This document shows positions 5,892-5,921 of a stretch of DNA of 5,921 nt, piece by piece; positions within the stretch are counted from its first letter, which is position 1; each line of letters begins with the position of its first letter. Where the stretch lies: the NCBI GenBank assembly GCA_900543155.1, contig UQQN01000126.1, positions 1 to 5,921 on the forward strand, given 5' to 3'. Origin of the DNA: an uncultured Prevotella sp. (GTDB lineage: Bacteria > Bacteroidota > Bacteroidia > Bacteroidales > Bacteroidaceae). The notes below the pieces were generated by a model. It was not told where the DNA came from. It saw only the letters and a list, made by a program, of their open reading frames with translations, and searched no databases. The position numbers and the translations under genes are program-made.

Positions 5892-5921
5892 CGGATTTTT
5901 GACGTCGATAAATTACATGGA

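Larger units (their letters stand above)
5434..5921. other. Long non-coding region upstream of the secreted-protein gene
   Basis: These 488 nt show no gene with a believable product on either strand. From the gene outward they hold: the AAGGAA ribosome-binding site (5438-5443), five GTGCA motifs (starting at 5456, 5463, 5508, 5551 and 5588), the two 32-bp repeats, the plus-strand terminator-like hairpin, a stretch at 5683-5808 with only a small imperfect stem (TTTTGT/ACAAAA at 5772-5791), and the repeat element at 5809-5891. The upstream gene is outside the window. Confidence 0.6.

Overview
The window looks like a chromosomal piece of a Bacteroidota bacterium, most likely Prevotella or a close relative. 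Three things point there: matches to the TAnnTTTG -7 promoter box used in that phylum, A-rich leaders mostly without a clear Shine-Dalgarno sequence, and the protein families present. The genus is an inference from style, not from a marker gene.

All four convincing genes lie on the minus strand, so transcription runs from high to low coordinates. In that order they are: a secreted protein with a tryptophan/tyrosine-rich middle and an Arg/Gly/Ser/Asn-rich tail (5433-4318); an outer-membrane beta-barrel of the FadL/OmpP1 type (4142-2502); a small META/HslJ-type lipoprotein (2325-1915); and the ribosome-associated ABC-F ATPase EttA (1912-218). The last two are separated by 2 nt and must be co-transcribed. 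The other two gaps are about 175 nt each, so the first two genes may be separate units. The first three products are exported, so the block is mostly envelope genes followed by one translation factor.

The non-coding DNA is the more unusual part. Upstream of the secreted protein, 5434-5921 holds no convincing gene. It contains two 32-bp imperfect repeats exactly 80 bp apart, each with a perfect TAnnTTTG box inside a small dyad, then a plus-strand terminator-like hairpin with no clear gene to serve, then a diverged repeat element. A related copy of that element sits in the opposite orientation at 59-144, so the four genes lie between an inverted pair. A 20-bp-arm hairpin after the beta-barrel gene appears to share part of this element. 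Simple hairpins follow ettA and precede the META gene.

I found no CRISPR array, tRNA, rRNA, transposase or phage gene. EttA and the META protein are ordinary family members. The candidates for something undescribed are the intergenic repeat family, the tandem promoter-like repeats and the low-complexity secreted protein.
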